NCBI GenBank assembly: GCA_017467905.1
Contig: JAFUKD010000036.1
Span: 1 to 43,800 of the forward strand
Direction: 5' to 3'
Length of the DNA: 43,800 bases
From: Phascolarctobacterium sp.
GTDB lineage: Bacteria > Bacillota > Negativicutes > Acidaminococcales > Acidaminococcaceae
Part shown: piece by piece, positions 27,874-37,074 of the stretch
How the letters are laid out: every line of letters begins with the position of its first letter
How positions within the stretch are numbered: position 1 is the stretch's first letter
Notes under the pieces: generated by a model
Told to the model about the DNA's origin: nothing
Databases searched by the model: none
Seen by the model: the letters and a program-made list of their open reading frames with translations, nothing else
Made by a program: the position numbers and the translations under genes

Positions 27874-28326
27874 TCAATCTGCGTCAAAAACGTATACAAC
27901 GTTTCTGCTGGAATCTTTTTGCAATACGTAGTAATCAACGTCACCTTTGCGGATATCTTCGCGGTCAGCATCTGCGGTGATGTCTTCACCAATAGCGGGG
28001 AGAAGTTTACCATCAACCCTTACGCCTCTAAGTTGTACGAAGGGCATGCCTTTGGAATAGGTCAGACGAACCTTACCATCAGCATCGGCTTTAACGCTTT
28101 CAACTACACCATCATGGTCTACATATTCTAAGGTTGCGCCAGCTAGCGGTACCTCTTTTTCATCAACAAGTACATATACAAACTGTACCTTTCCGGGAAC
28201 TGCTTCACGATGAGATTCTACTTTATATGCATTTTTAAAAGGATTGTATTCGTGAGCCAATGCCGGAGCTTCGATTGCTACGCTCATAACCATTGCCGCG
28301 AGTAAACCTAACATTAATTTCTTCAT
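27874..28326 (-). CDS. small exported protein of unknown function, 150 aa
   Basis: Signal peptide about 1-24 (KKLMLGLLAAMVMSVAIEAP, cut after ALA). The mature part looks like a single beta-sandwich: VQFVYVLVDEKEVPLAGATL then DADGKVRLTY, a pattern reminiscent of carboxypeptidase-regulatory or Big-type domains. I do not recognise a named family. The ATG at 28326 is nine bases after GGAG. It has its own promoter and terminator, so it is monocistronic. Confidence 0.8.
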   Translation of the reverse strand: MKKLMLGLLAAMVMSVAIEAPALAHEYNPFKNAYKVESHREAVPGKVQFVYVLVDEKEVPLAGATLEYVDHDGVVESVKADADGKVRLTYSKGMPFVQLRGVRVDGKLLPAIGEDITADADREDIRKGDVDYYVLQKDSSRNVVYVFDAD

Positions 28327-28352
28327 ATGGAACAACTCCTTTCTTTTAGTTC

Positions 28353-28381
28353 ATTATAACAGAGTATTCCCACCAACACAA
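28353..28381 (-). promoter_or_regulatory. promoter of the exported protein gene
   Basis: TTGTGT (28376-28381), 17 bases, TATAAT (28353-28358). Confidence 0.65.
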
Positions 28382-28442
28382 TGGGTTTATGTGAAGAAAT
28401 TGAAAATAATTTTCCGTTGAAGAAAATTTTAAAAAGCAAAGA

Positions 28443-28483
28443 GAAAACGACCCGCAGGGGATGTTCGCGAGTCGTCTCTCTAG
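28443..28483 (-). terminator. probable terminator of the priA-rpe operon
   Basis: On the minus strand, ACGACTCGC pairs with GCGGGTCGT (one mismatch), followed by TTTCTCTTTG. It lies about 130 bases after the rpe stop. The 28484-28610 stretch holds nothing else I can identify. Confidence 0.55.
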
Positions 28484-28610
28484 GAAAGCTGTTTATGATG
28501 AATTTGATGGGAAGGGTTTGTAACAAGTCTTCCTTGCTACGTCTTTAGTATACTATATAGCTGTGAGAGAACAAGGGCAAGTTAATGAACTGTTTGTGAA
28601 ATCTCTACCC

Positions 28611-29252
28611 TTATCTTAAACTTTCGATAGCAGCCTTCACGTCTTTAGCACCATATACATAGGAGCCTGCTACCAAAATATTTGCACCTGCTTCCTTCAC
28701 AAGCAATGCAGTTTTATCGTTGATACCGCCGTCAACCTGGATATCTACATCAAGTCCGGCATCAGTAATCATTTTACGCAAGCGTGCAACCTTAGGAACC
28801 ATGCTTTCGATAAAGGATTGTCCGCCGAATCCGGGGTTAACCGTCATCAAGAGCACCATATCAACGTAGGGAAGAATCTCCTCCACAGTACTAAGAGGGG
28901 TTGCAGGGTTCAGAGCAACGCCCGCTTTCATGCCCTCGCCTTTAATTTGCTGAATGCAACGATGCAAATGTTTGGTGGTCTCCACGTGCACAACCATTTG
29001 GTCTGCGCCTGCTGCCTTGAAGTCCGCAATATATTTTTCAGGATTTTCTACCATAAGATGGCAGTCAAAAAACATTTTCGTAGTTTTGCGGATACATTTT
29101 ACTACTGGCGCACCAAAGGTAAGGTTAGGTACAAACTGACCATCCATTACGTCAATATGCACCCAATCTGCACCGGCAACTTCAATTTTTTTGATTTCGT
29201 CTGCCAAAAAAGCAAAATCAGCGGACAAAATAGAAGGAGCAATTTTTACCAT
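28611..29252 (-). CDS. rpe: ribulose-phosphate 3-epimerase
   Basis: Interconverts ribulose-5-phosphate and xylulose-5-phosphate. TIM barrel, 213 residues, with IAPSILSADF, WVHIDVMDGQFVPN, DCHLMVENP, MTVNPGFGGQSFI and VDGGIN, all expected metal and phosphate sites. It overlaps the rsgA stop by seven bases. It is the last gene of the long priA operon, a normal Firmicute arrangement. Confidence 0.97.
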   Translation of the reverse strand: MVKIAPSILSADFAFLADEIKKIEVAGADWVHIDVMDGQFVPNLTFGAPVVKCIRKTTKMFFDCHLMVENPEKYIADFKAAGADQMVVHVETTKHLHRCIQQIKGEGMKAGVALNPATPLSTVEEILPYVDMVLLMTVNPGFGGQSFIESMVPKVARLRKMITDAGLDVDIQVDGGINDKTALLVKEAGANILVAGSYVYGAKDVKAAIESLR

Positions 29253-30139
29253 AAACGTTTACCCTCTTTCTCTTTAATCTCTTTTATTTCCTGAAGTATA
29301 TCCAAATAAGACTGATAGCGGCTCGCGGCAACCTCGCCATTTGCCACTGCTTCCTTTACACCACAAATAGGTTCATGAGTGTGGTTGCAGGGACAAAACT
29401 TACAGCCATCCTCAAAGCCTGCAAATTCACGGAAGCAGGCTACAAGATTTTTTTCGTCAAAATCTTCGAAGAGCAAATTTCCAAAGCCAGGAGTATCGGC
29501 AATGTAACCTTCGTCAAAGGGCAAGAGCTGCGCATAACGAGTGGTGTGCTTACCGCGTCCAATCTTCTCGCTCACTTCACCAGTGCGCAGGTCTACGCTA
29601 CTATCAATTGCGTTAATAGTAGATGACTTCCCTACGCCCGAAGGTCCGCCAAAAGCACAAATCTTGCCACGCAATCTTTCACGCAGGGCTTCTATGCCCT
29701 CGTCATTATCTGCAGAGATTGCGTAAACTTCATAGCCAATTTTTTCGTAGGTTGCCCTCACTTCTTCCAGCAAGCCATCAGGAGCGATGTCCTTCTTGTT
29801 CAGCACTAAAATTGCAGGAATATGTGCCAGCTCTGCCAAGGCAAACAGCTTATCCGCCAGCAGATAGCTAAAATCCGGAGAAGCACAGGCAAAAGTTACT
29901 ACCAGTAAATCAAGGTTGGCAATGGTGGGACGGAGCAAAAAGTTCTTGCGCGGCAAAACCTTTTTAATCATACCCTCGTCCTTCTCGCCCATTTGGAAGC
30001 TTACCATATCACCGGTTGCCAAAGAAAAACGATTCTGCTTCATCTTTCCTTTAACCTTACAGGTGTAAAGCTTATCTTCCACGCTAACGTAGTAGTAGCC
30101 ATTATAATTTTTTAATACTCTTCCTTGCAATTCACTCAC
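29246..30139 (-). CDS. rsgA: ribosome small subunit GTPase RsgA
   Basis: Circularly permuted GTPase that checks late 30S assembly. 297 residues: an N-terminal OB fold (about 1-70), G4 LVLNKKD, G1 GGPSGVGKSS, G3 DTPGF, then a zinc site CKFCPCNHTHEPIC. The start is GTG at 30139, overlapping the pknB stop (GTGA), with GAGG eight bases upstream. The neighbours pknB and prpC are its usual companions, and RsgA is a known target of this kinase in other Firmicutes. Confidence 0.97.
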   Translation of the reverse strand: MSELQGRVLKNYNGYYYVSVEDKLYTCKVKGKMKQNRFSLATGDMVSFQMGEKDEGMIKKVLPRKNFLLRPTIANLDLLVVTFACASPDFSYLLADKLFALAELAHIPAILVLNKKDIAPDGLLEEVRATYEKIGYEVYAISADNDEGIEALRERLRGKICAFGGPSGVGKSSTINAIDSSVDLRTGEVSEKIGRGKHTTRYAQLLPFDEGYIADTPGFGNLLFEDFDEKNLVACFREFAGFEDGCKFCPCNHTHEPICGVKEAVANGEVAASRYQSYLDILQEIKEIKEKEGKRLW

Positions 30140-32160
30140 AGAGATTTATCCTCAATTAAACTACCGTCGGCATAAACCTTAATTCTTGCGTTGCCAACGA
30201 TTTCTACTTTCTTGCGAACGTTCTCGCCCATCTTCTTCTTACCGCTGAACACAAGGTCTCTGCCCTTGTCGTCCACTACGTAAATTTGCAGCTCGTACTT
30301 TCTATCCTTATTCTTTTTCAGATAGTTGGAGTACAGCTCGTTCTTTCTCTTTACGTTTTCTGCTTCTTTCTTTTTATCCTTATCGTAGGTATCAATGTAA
30401 CCTACCAGCTTGTCAACGCTAAGAGTAAAGTTAACGTAAACATCCTTGGGCTTGCTTGCCTCACCGTCAGAAACAGTCAGGTCTACCTTTTCAAACTCTA
30501 CAATTTTTTGACCAGCCATGGGAGTTGTAGAAATAATGGTGTCTTTGGCAGGCCTGTCTTCAACGTAGCGCACTTCACCCAAACGCAAGCCTGCTGCCTT
30601 TAACAGCTTCTCTGCTTCCTTAACCTTCTTGCCTACCAAATTAGGTACGGGCTTGTCACCTTCGTTGATTACCAAATTAATCTTGCTACCCTTGGGAAGC
30701 TTGCTTGCTCCCTTAGGCTGTTGGCTTAAAACAGTACCAATAATTTCCGTGCGCACATATTTTCTGCTAACCTCTCCCACTTCAAAGCCTGCGTATTCAA
30801 TAAAGCGCTTTGCTTTTTCCAAGGTCATGGTTCTCACTTCGGGAACGCTCTTCAGCTCCGCGCCCTTACTTACAACCAGAAGCACCTTGCTGCCTTCTTT
30901 ACGCTCTTCGCCCGGAGCAGGAGTTTGCTTCATAACTGTACCCGGCTGTACATTTTCACCAAAGCCTTCTTCTAAATCCACAATAAACTTTTGTGCTTCC
31001 AGCAAGTTTTGCGCTTCCACAACAGTCATCTTCAAAACATTGGGTACCTTTACTACGGCACGGTTGCTGCCAAACATAAAGTTAGCTATGAAAGAAGCTA
31101 TCACCACAACCACCGTAGCAGCAATCATAATTCCGTTAATGCCTAATTTTTTAATACTCTTCTTTTTTCTTGCCATATCATCTTCACCTGTATGGTTATC
31201 ATCATTGCCAACTGCTTCACTGTTAGAACGCACCGGTCGCATTATCACAGTCGCATCATCTGTTTCCGTTACGTTATAGTTAGTTTCCGTAGGAATGGCA
31301 ATGGTCATTTCCTTCATATAATCATTACTGCTAAAAGGGAACAGCTGCATCTTCAAATCCAGCAGGTCTCTACGCAAAGCGCCTGCATTACGATATCTAT
31401 CCCCAGGGTTCTTCGCCAAAGCAGTATCTAAAATTGCCTGCAAGCCTTCCGGAACCTCTGCCAGGTAATCGCTCAAGGGAGGAACCTGCTTTTCCGCATG
31501 CATCATGGCAACTGCTACCGCAGTGTTGCCGTCAAAGGGAACTCTTCCGGTGAGCATTTCAAAAAGCACTACGCCCAAGGAATACACGTCACTGCTGGCA
31601 GTAACCTGCCCGCCGGTTGCCTGCTCCGGAGAAAGATAATGAACAGACCCCATTACCGTAGAGGTGTAGACCATAGTTTGGTTGCTTACCATTTTAGCAA
31701 TGCCAAAATCTGCAATCTTGGGATTCAAATTTTTATCTATTAAAATATTTTGGGGCTTAATATCGCAGTGAACAATGTTTCTGCTGTGAGCATGCTGCAG
31801 GACATCTGCAAGGCGCACGCCAATTTCCAGTACGGCGTTTAGGGAAAGCCTGTTACTTTGCAGGTAATCCTTCAAGGTAATGCCTTCCACATATTCCATA
31901 ACTATATACTGCTTGTCACCTTCAGAAACTACATCGTAAATGTTGATGATGAAAGGGTGTACCAGCTTCGCCGCGGATTTTGCCTCTCTGCGGAACTGTT
32001 CTAACAATGCTTTATCTGCTACAAATTGGTCACGCAGCATTTTGATTGCCACATAACGATCCAGCAGAAGGTCATGAGCAAGATAAACCTCTGCCATTCC
32101 CCCTTGCCCAATGTTCTGGAGGATTTCATAGCGTCTATTCAATATGGTCTTTTCTTCCAT
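30136..32160 (-). CDS. pknB: Ser/Thr protein kinase with PASTA repeats (PknB/PrkC)
   Basis: Membrane receptor kinase sensing peptidoglycan fragments, about 674 residues. The kinase domain (about 8-270) has GQGGMAEVYLA, VAIKML, HCDIKPQN (HCD in place of HRD) and DFGIAKM. One transmembrane helix (about 343-363) follows KKKSIKKLG. Three PASTA repeats (about 367-563) follow, then a 110-residue charged tail with lysine-rich segments and beta strands, unlike the usual end. The ATG at 32160 is one base after the prpC stop; an ATG nine bases earlier abuts the ribosome site. Confidence 0.96.
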   Translation of the reverse strand: MEEKTILNRRYEILQNIGQGGMAEVYLAHDLLLDRYVAIKMLRDQFVADKALLEQFRREAKSAAKLVHPFIINIYDVVSEGDKQYIVMEYVEGITLKDYLQSNRLSLNAVLEIGVRLADVLQHAHSRNIVHCDIKPQNILIDKNLNPKIADFGIAKMVSNQTMVYTSTVMGSVHYLSPEQATGGQVTASSDVYSLGVVLFEMLTGRVPFDGNTAVAVAMMHAEKQVPPLSDYLAEVPEGLQAILDTALAKNPGDRYRNAGALRRDLLDLKMQLFPFSSNDYMKEMTIAIPTETNYNVTETDDATVIMRPVRSNSEAVGNDDNHTGEDDMARKKKSIKKLGINGIMIAATVVVVIASFIANFMFGSNRAVVKVPNVLKMTVVEAQNLLEAQKFIVDLEEGFGENVQPGTVMKQTPAPGEERKEGSKVLLVVSKGAELKSVPEVRTMTLEKAKRFIEYAGFEVGEVSRKYVRTEIIGTVLSQQPKGASKLPKGSKINLVINEGDKPVPNLVGKKVKEAEKLLKAAGLRLGEVRYVEDRPAKDTIISTTPMAGQKIVEFEKVDLTVSDGEASKPKDVYVNFTLSVDKLVGYIDTYDKDKKKEAENVKRKNELYSNYLKKNKDRKYELQIYVVDDKGRDLVFSGKKKMGENVRKKVEIVGNARIKVYADGSLIEDKSL

Positions 32161-32161
32161 C

Positions 32162-32887
32162 TTATTCATCCTCCCCTACAGCAATCATAATCAGGCTTAT
32201 ATTATCCTTGCCGCCATTATCAAGGGATTGCTCCATTAAATTGGCAGCAGCATTTTCAAAATCAGTTGCTTTCAGTATGCTTGCTATCTCCACATCACGC
32301 AGCATGTCAGAAAGCCCGTCACTGCACAAAAGCAGGATGTCTCCCCGCTCCAAGGCAAAGTGAATTATATCGGTGTTAATCTCCTCATCCACACCTAATG
32401 CCTGCAAAAGCATATTTCTTTTGGGATGGTTAAAGGCTTCACTATCAGTAATCTTACCCTTCGCCAGTAAATCTGCCACATAGGAATGGTCCTTGGTAAT
32501 TTGGCTTAGAATATTGTTGCGGTAAAGGTACAGCCTGCTATCGCCAACATGTGCAGCGTAAGCAGTATTGTTCCCCGGCAGATACAAGGCGGTCAAAGTT
32601 GTACCCATACCATTGTAAGCATTATTCTTCTGCGCCATTTTATAGGTGTGAGTATTTGCTTTAGCAAAAGCCTCCCGTAGTACCTCCGCAGGATTGCCCA
32701 CCTGACCATGACGCAGCTCATGAGTAGCAGCTTCAAATGCCTTTAGGGTTTCGCGACTTGCTACCTCTCCTGCGCTATAGCCTCCCATACCGTCAGCAAC
32801 AGCAAAAAGGAAGGGCTCACGCACCAGCAAACTATCTTCATTATTATTTCTGACCATACCCACATGGGTCTTGCTAATAACTTTCAT
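32162..32887 (-). CDS. prpC: PP2C-family Ser/Thr phosphatase (PrpC/Stp)
   Basis: Metal-dependent phosphatase that reverses PknB. 241 residues with MVRNNNEDS, VADGMGGYSAGE, AAHVGDSRLYLYR, TKDHSYV, LLCSDGLSDM and GGKDNISLIMI, so all metal Asp residues are present. The ATG at 32887 is one base past the rlmN stop, and an open extension upstream is not family-like. It is paired with pknB as usual. Confidence 0.96.
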   Translation of the reverse strand: MKVISKTHVGMVRNNNEDSLLVREPFLFAVADGMGGYSAGEVASRETLKAFEAATHELRHGQVGNPAEVLREAFAKANTHTYKMAQKNNAYNGMGTTLTALYLPGNNTAYAAHVGDSRLYLYRNNILSQITKDHSYVADLLAKGKITDSEAFNHPKRNMLLQALGVDEEINTDIIHFALERGDILLLCSDGLSDMLRDVEIASILKATDFENAAANLMEQSLDNGGKDNISLIMIAVGEDE

Positions 32888-32888
32888 C

Positions 32889-33947
32889 TTACTTTTTTCC
32901 TTGTTCCTTAGCAAATTTAGCACGCAGCTGTCCGCAAGCGGCATCAATGTCCTTGCCCATCTCCTTGCGCACCGTAGCGTTCACTTTATTTTTTTGCAGT
33001 ACCTTTACAAAACGCTCAATAGCATTTTTAGAAGGACGTTCAAAGCCCTTTTCAGGTACGGGATTAGCGGGAATAAGATTTACAGTAGCGTGCTTGTAAC
33101 GCAGGAAGTTACTTAAAAGCTCTGCATCCTGTACGCTGTCATTTTTATCCTTAATCAAAATGTATTCGTAGGTAACCTGTCTGCCACCTGCTTCGCTGTA
33201 GCCTTCGGCAGCAGTGATAACATCTACAAAATTAAAGCCCTTATTTACAGGCATCAGCTCTGTACGCAGCTCATGCTTTACCGCGTGAAGACTTATGGCC
33301 AAATTAATTGGCTTGCCCTCAGCTTTAAGCCTTTCTATTCCCGGAATAATACCGCAGGTGGAAATGGTCATATTGCGGTAGCTCATAAAGCTGGTGTCCT
33401 CTTGATGGAGGAAGTCCAACGCACCCAGCACGCTGTCAAAATTAAGCATAGGTTCACCGCTGCCCATAACAACCACGCGGCTAACCATCTTACCGGTAGC
33501 ACGCAGGCGTTCGTTAAAAAGATACACCTGCACAATGATTTCCGGCGCAGTCAAATTGCGCACACAGCCATTCAACCCACTAGCACAAAAGGCGCAATGC
33601 ATATCACAGCCAACTTGACTGGAAACACACACGCTGTAGCCATAATCGTGGTGCATCAAAACAGTTTCCACAGAATTACCATCGGGAAAGGCAATCAAAA
33701 GCTTGCTGGTCATACCGTCGCTGGAGTTTTGCTCACGCAAAATCTTCAGTTCACGAGGCAGTACCGTAAAGTTTTCTTCCATTATATTAGCATCTGCCTT
33801 ACTCAGATTACGCATCTGGTCAAAATCAAAGACAGACTTCTGATACATCCACTGGAACACCTGCTTTGCGCGAAACTTTTTCAAGCCAAGTGCTTCAAAT
33901 TTATTTTGTAGTTCTTCTAATGTCAAACCAAAGATATCTTGCTTCAT
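32889..33947 (-). CDS. rlmN: dual-specificity RNA methyltransferase RlmN
   Basis: Radical SAM enzyme making m2A2503 in 23S rRNA and m2A37 in some tRNAs. 352 residues; cluster motif CDMHCAFCASG, VVMGSGEPMLNFD, and ISLHAV in the core. A C-terminal catalytic Cys (DAACGQLRAKF) is present. The Shine-Dalgarno (GGGAG, three bases before the ATG) is contributed by the dispersed repeat at 33951-33993. Confidence 0.97.
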   Translation of the reverse strand: MKQDIFGLTLEELQNKFEALGLKKFRAKQVFQWMYQKSVFDFDQMRNLSKADANIMEENFTVLPRELKILREQNSSDGMTSKLLIAFPDGNSVETVLMHHDYGYSVCVSSQVGCDMHCAFCASGLNGCVRNLTAPEIIVQVYLFNERLRATGKMVSRVVVMGSGEPMLNFDSVLGALDFLHQEDTSFMSYRNMTISTCGIIPGIERLKAEGKPINLAISLHAVKHELRTELMPVNKGFNFVDVITAAEGYSEAGGRQVTYEYILIKDKNDSVQDAELLSNFLRYKHATVNLIPANPVPEKGFERPSKNAIERFVKVLQKNKVNATVRKEMGKDIDAACGQLRAKFAKEQGKK

Positions 33948-33950
33948 TGA

Positions 33951-33993
33951 CTCCCTCAGTCAGCTAAGCTGACAGCTCCCTCACGAGGGAGCC
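33951..33993. repeat. two-hairpin dispersed repeat, copy 3
   Basis: CTCCCTCA, then palindrome GTCAGCT-A-AGCTGAC, then GCTCCCTC-AC-GAGGGAGC. It lies between rsmB and rlmN and its edge supplies the rlmN ribosome-binding site. Relatives are at 455-553 and 3996-4034. Confidence 0.7.
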
Positions 33994-33998
33994 TTCTC

Positions 33999-35342
33999 TT
34001 ATTTCTTCTTCAACTTACAAATGTAGAACCCATCCACATTATCCACTTGGGGCAACAGCTGCAGTTCTTCTACCAATTCGCCGGTCAGCGGATGGGGGAA
34101 TGGTTCAATGTGCCACTCAGGGTTCGCCGCCAAAAACTCCTGTACTAAATAATGGTTCTCTGCCTGCTCGATAGTACAGGTGCTATAAACCAAGGTACCA
34201 CCTGCTTTTACATAGCGGGCAGCATTGTTCAAAATCTTTAATTGCAAGGGCGGGAAGATTTTTAAATCGTTCCTGGTCTTACGCCAGCGTGCCTCCGCAC
34301 GGCGACGCAACACCCCCATACCGGAGCAGGGTGCGTCAACCAAAACCTTATCCGCCTTTTGCTCCCAAGCCTCTACAAATTGAGTAGCGTCTTGGAGCTG
34401 CGCCTTAATTATCTTAATACCCAAACGGGCAGCGTTTTCTTCAATAAGTTTTATTTTGTGCTCGTGTACATCCCCTGCGTAGATGATGCCTTCATTTTGC
34501 ATCAGCTGCGCCAAATGAGTTGTCTTACCGCCAGGCGCACTGCACATATCAATTACGGTCTCCCCTGCTCGCGGAGCAAGCACTGCACCTACAAGCATAC
34601 TGCTTTCGTCCTGCACATAAAAGGCATTGTGTAAATTAGCAAAGACCTCACTTAACGCAGGAAGCTTATCGCAAACGATACCATCCGCACTCCATTTAGA
34701 AGCACGCACCTGACCACCAGCCTTAGTTAATTCAGCCACCAGCTTATCGCGGGTAGTAACCAAGGTGTTTACACGCAGGCAAACCGGCGCGGGAGTATTG
34801 TCAAAGGCACATAGGGCTTCTGTTGCCTCACGCCCATAATTTTTCAGCCACTTCTTTACCAGCCAACGGGGATGGTACATTTTAAGAGAAATATAATCGG
34901 CAGCTTCCTGCCCCTCATCAGGGAAAGTGAAGCTGTCTTTTTTACGCAACAAGCCACGCAGTACCCCGTTAACAAATTTGGCAGTGCCCTCATGACTAAA
35001 AAGGCGCGCCAAATTAACGGCTTCGTTGCAAGCCGCTGATACAGGAATCTTATCCATATACAAAAGCTGGTACACGCTTACGCGCAAAATATTTAAAACC
35101 AGCTTATCAATCTTATCCAAGGGGCGGGTAACGCATTGCGCCAGATACCAGTCAATTGTCCCCACAGCCTTCACCGTACCGTAAACCAGCTCCGTCAGCA
35201 AGCGGCGCTCCATATCGCTAAGGCTGTGACTGCGCAGATACTTGTTCACTGCAATATTGGTGTATGCTCCCTCGTTCAAAACCTGCTGCAAAATTTCTAC
35301 AGCACCGCTACGAGCAGTAGCCTTCTTCTCAATTTTTGCCAT
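33999..35342 (-). CDS. rsmB: 16S rRNA m5C967 methyltransferase RsmB
   Basis: About 447 residues. An N-terminal NusB-like RNA-binding domain (about 1-140, AVEILQQVLNEGAYTN) is joined to a Rossmann methyltransferase with MCSAPGGKTTHLA, VDAPCSGMGVLRRR and YSTCTIEQAEN (catalytic Cys in the last two). The ATG at 35342 lies inside the end of the DUF116 gene with AGAGGA five bases upstream, a 14-base overlap. It is part of the priA operon. Confidence 0.96.
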   Translation of the reverse strand: MAKIEKKATARSGAVEILQQVLNEGAYTNIAVNKYLRSHSLSDMERRLLTELVYGTVKAVGTIDWYLAQCVTRPLDKIDKLVLNILRVSVYQLLYMDKIPVSAACNEAVNLARLFSHEGTAKFVNGVLRGLLRKKDSFTFPDEGQEAADYISLKMYHPRWLVKKWLKNYGREATEALCAFDNTPAPVCLRVNTLVTTRDKLVAELTKAGGQVRASKWSADGIVCDKLPALSEVFANLHNAFYVQDESSMLVGAVLAPRAGETVIDMCSAPGGKTTHLAQLMQNEGIIYAGDVHEHKIKLIEENAARLGIKIIKAQLQDATQFVEAWEQKADKVLVDAPCSGMGVLRRRAEARWRKTRNDLKIFPPLQLKILNNAARYVKAGGTLVYSTCTIEQAENHYLVQEFLAANPEWHIEPFPHPLTGELVEELQLLPQVDNVDGFYICKLKKK

Positions 35343-36114
35343 TGGCTTCCTCTTCATCTAAAAATGCTAAAATAGCAGCTTCCAGCTTCTTCTTGTCCAC
35401 ACGAGTGTTAAAACAAGGGCCAAAGGGACGCTCGTTTAACACGCCCAAGACCGGCAAGGGGAAAACATCCTGAATACCGCTAGTCAAATCCCGCTCGCAG
35501 GCAACAGCAACAATGGCTTTAGGTCTTGCCTGCATAACCATCTGGCGCGCCAAGGTTCCCCCGGTGGCTACCGCCAGCTTGCAGCCGTACTTGTGGGACA
35601 GCTCCAGCATATCGCCAACACTACAGCCACCGCACTGCTTACAGTTTTCTACATTGCGGGTAATCTTGTGTACGCAGGTATCCCTTTGAATACAGTGGGG
35701 TGTCAAAATCAAAATGCGTTCTGCCGGAACCTTTAGCTTGTGCTGCATTACCAGATTATTGCTAACTTCGATAAAGCTCTGTTCAATCTTTACGCGGGGA
35801 ATATTAAAAATTCTTCCCAAGATAACGGCGAATGGGAACAAAATATTGATTGCCTTCCACGCCCAAAAGTATAGCATTTTAAAAATAGAAATACCCAACA
35901 GCGCCATAACAATGCCCACAACGCCGGTCATCAGCGCCAAAGCAATGAAGGCTCCTATAACGCCCATAATCTTTGGCAGCAGGTGATGGATTTGCTGTAA
36001 GCCGGGAACCGTCACCTTCCAGACAACATAAATCATCAACGCGCCAATTATAGCACTAAAAGAAGTGAGCGCCATGAATATTCGTTTCTTCGGTTTAAAA
36101 ATAGTTTCTTCCAT
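35329..36114 (-). CDS. DUF116 membrane protein
   Basis: 261 residues. The N-terminal third has about three hydrophobic segments (ALTSFSAIIGALMIYVVW and onward). The cytosolic part is DUF116-like: LILTPHCIQRDTC, a cysteine cluster VENCKQCGGCSVGD, AVATGGTLARQMV and VACERDLTSGI, suggestive of a metal or Fe-S site. Function is unknown, but its place between fmt and rsmB recurs in Firmicutes. The ribosome site is weak and distant. Confidence 0.87.
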   Translation of the reverse strand: MEETIFKPKKRIFMALTSFSAIIGALMIYVVWKVTVPGLQQIHHLLPKIMGVIGAFIALALMTGVVGIVMALLGISIFKMLYFWAWKAINILFPFAVILGRIFNIPRVKIEQSFIEVSNNLVMQHKLKVPAERILILTPHCIQRDTCVHKITRNVENCKQCGGCSVGDMLELSHKYGCKLAVATGGTLARQMVMQARPKAIVAVACERDLTSGIQDVFPLPVLGVLNERPFGPCFNTRVDKKKLEAAILAFLDEEEANGKN

Positions 36115-36123
36115 TATATATGG

Positions 36124-37065
36124 CTACTCCTTGCCTAATACATCCTCAACCTGTACGCCACGTCCGTTAATGAAAACCTGCGCAGCCATACGTTTTTTAG
36201 ATTCGGGCTGCACTTCGACAATCTCCAGCACACCTGCACCGCAAGCTACAAAGAAGCTGTGCTTGGTAACTTCAATCACAGTGCCTGCTTCCGCAGTAGT
36301 AGTCTTGTCAGTTAGGCGGCTGCCCCAAATCTTTAAATTTTTACCATCGGGTAATTTAGTGAACGCACCGGGAGCAGGGTTAAAGCCACGAACTAGATTG
36401 TGAATATCCGTAGCAGCTTTGCTCCAGTCAATTTTTTCCATATCACGTTTAAGCAGGGAAGCATAAGTAGCTTCTGCTTCGTTTTGCTTTTCAGGCAGTG
36501 CCCTGCCAGCTTCAATGTCTTCGATAACTTCCAGTAACAGCTTTGCACCCTTTACCTTCAGCTCGTCGTGCAGCTCGCCCATGGTCATGTTCTCGCCAAT
36601 GGGTACGGTAACCTTTTTCAACATATCACCCGTATCCATGCCGATATCCATTTGCATAATGGTTACGCCACTTTCCTCTTCGCCCTGCATAATTGCATAG
36701 TGAATGGGCGCAGCACCTCTGTACTTGGGAAGTAAGGAAGCGTGCACGTTGATGCAGCCATATTTAGGCATCTCCAATATTTCCTGGGAAAGTAATTGTC
36801 CAAAGGCAGCAACTACAATCAAATCAGGGTTCATTTCGCGCAGCTGCGCTACAAATTCCGGAGTCTTAACCCTTTGAGGCTGATGTACTTCAAAGCCTTG
36901 GCTCAAAGCATATTCCTTCACAGGAGTCATCAGCATTTGGCGACCACGTCCCTTAGGTCTGTCCGGTTGGGTAATAACACTTACGATTTCATATTTACCT
37001 GCTTCTGCCAAAGCCTGCAAGCTGCCTACGGCAAAATCAGGAGTTCCCATAAAAACTATACGCAT
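36124..37065 (-). CDS. fmt: methionyl-tRNA formyltransferase
   Basis: Formylates initiator Met-tRNA. About 313 residues with MRIVFMGTPDFAV, the active-site block NVHASLLPKYRGAAPI (Asn, His) and MQMDIGMDTGDM (Asp). The ATG at 37065 has AGGTG upstream; an in-frame GTG at 37074 directly after the def stop is the alternative. It is co-transcribed with def as usual. Confidence 0.97.
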   Translation of the reverse strand: MRIVFMGTPDFAVGSLQALAEAGKYEIVSVITQPDRPKGRGRQMLMTPVKEYALSQGFEVHQPQRVKTPEFVAQLREMNPDLIVVAAFGQLLSQEILEMPKYGCINVHASLLPKYRGAAPIHYAIMQGEEESGVTIMQMDIGMDTGDMLKKVTVPIGENMTMGELHDELKVKGAKLLLEVIEDIEAGRALPEKQNEAEATYASLLKRDMEKIDWSKAATDIHNLVRGFNPAPGAFTKLPDGKNLKIWGSRLTDKTTTAEAGTVIEVTKHSFFVACGAGVLEIVEVQPESKKRMAAQVFINGRGVQVEDVLGKE

Positions 37066-37074
37066 ATCCTTCAC

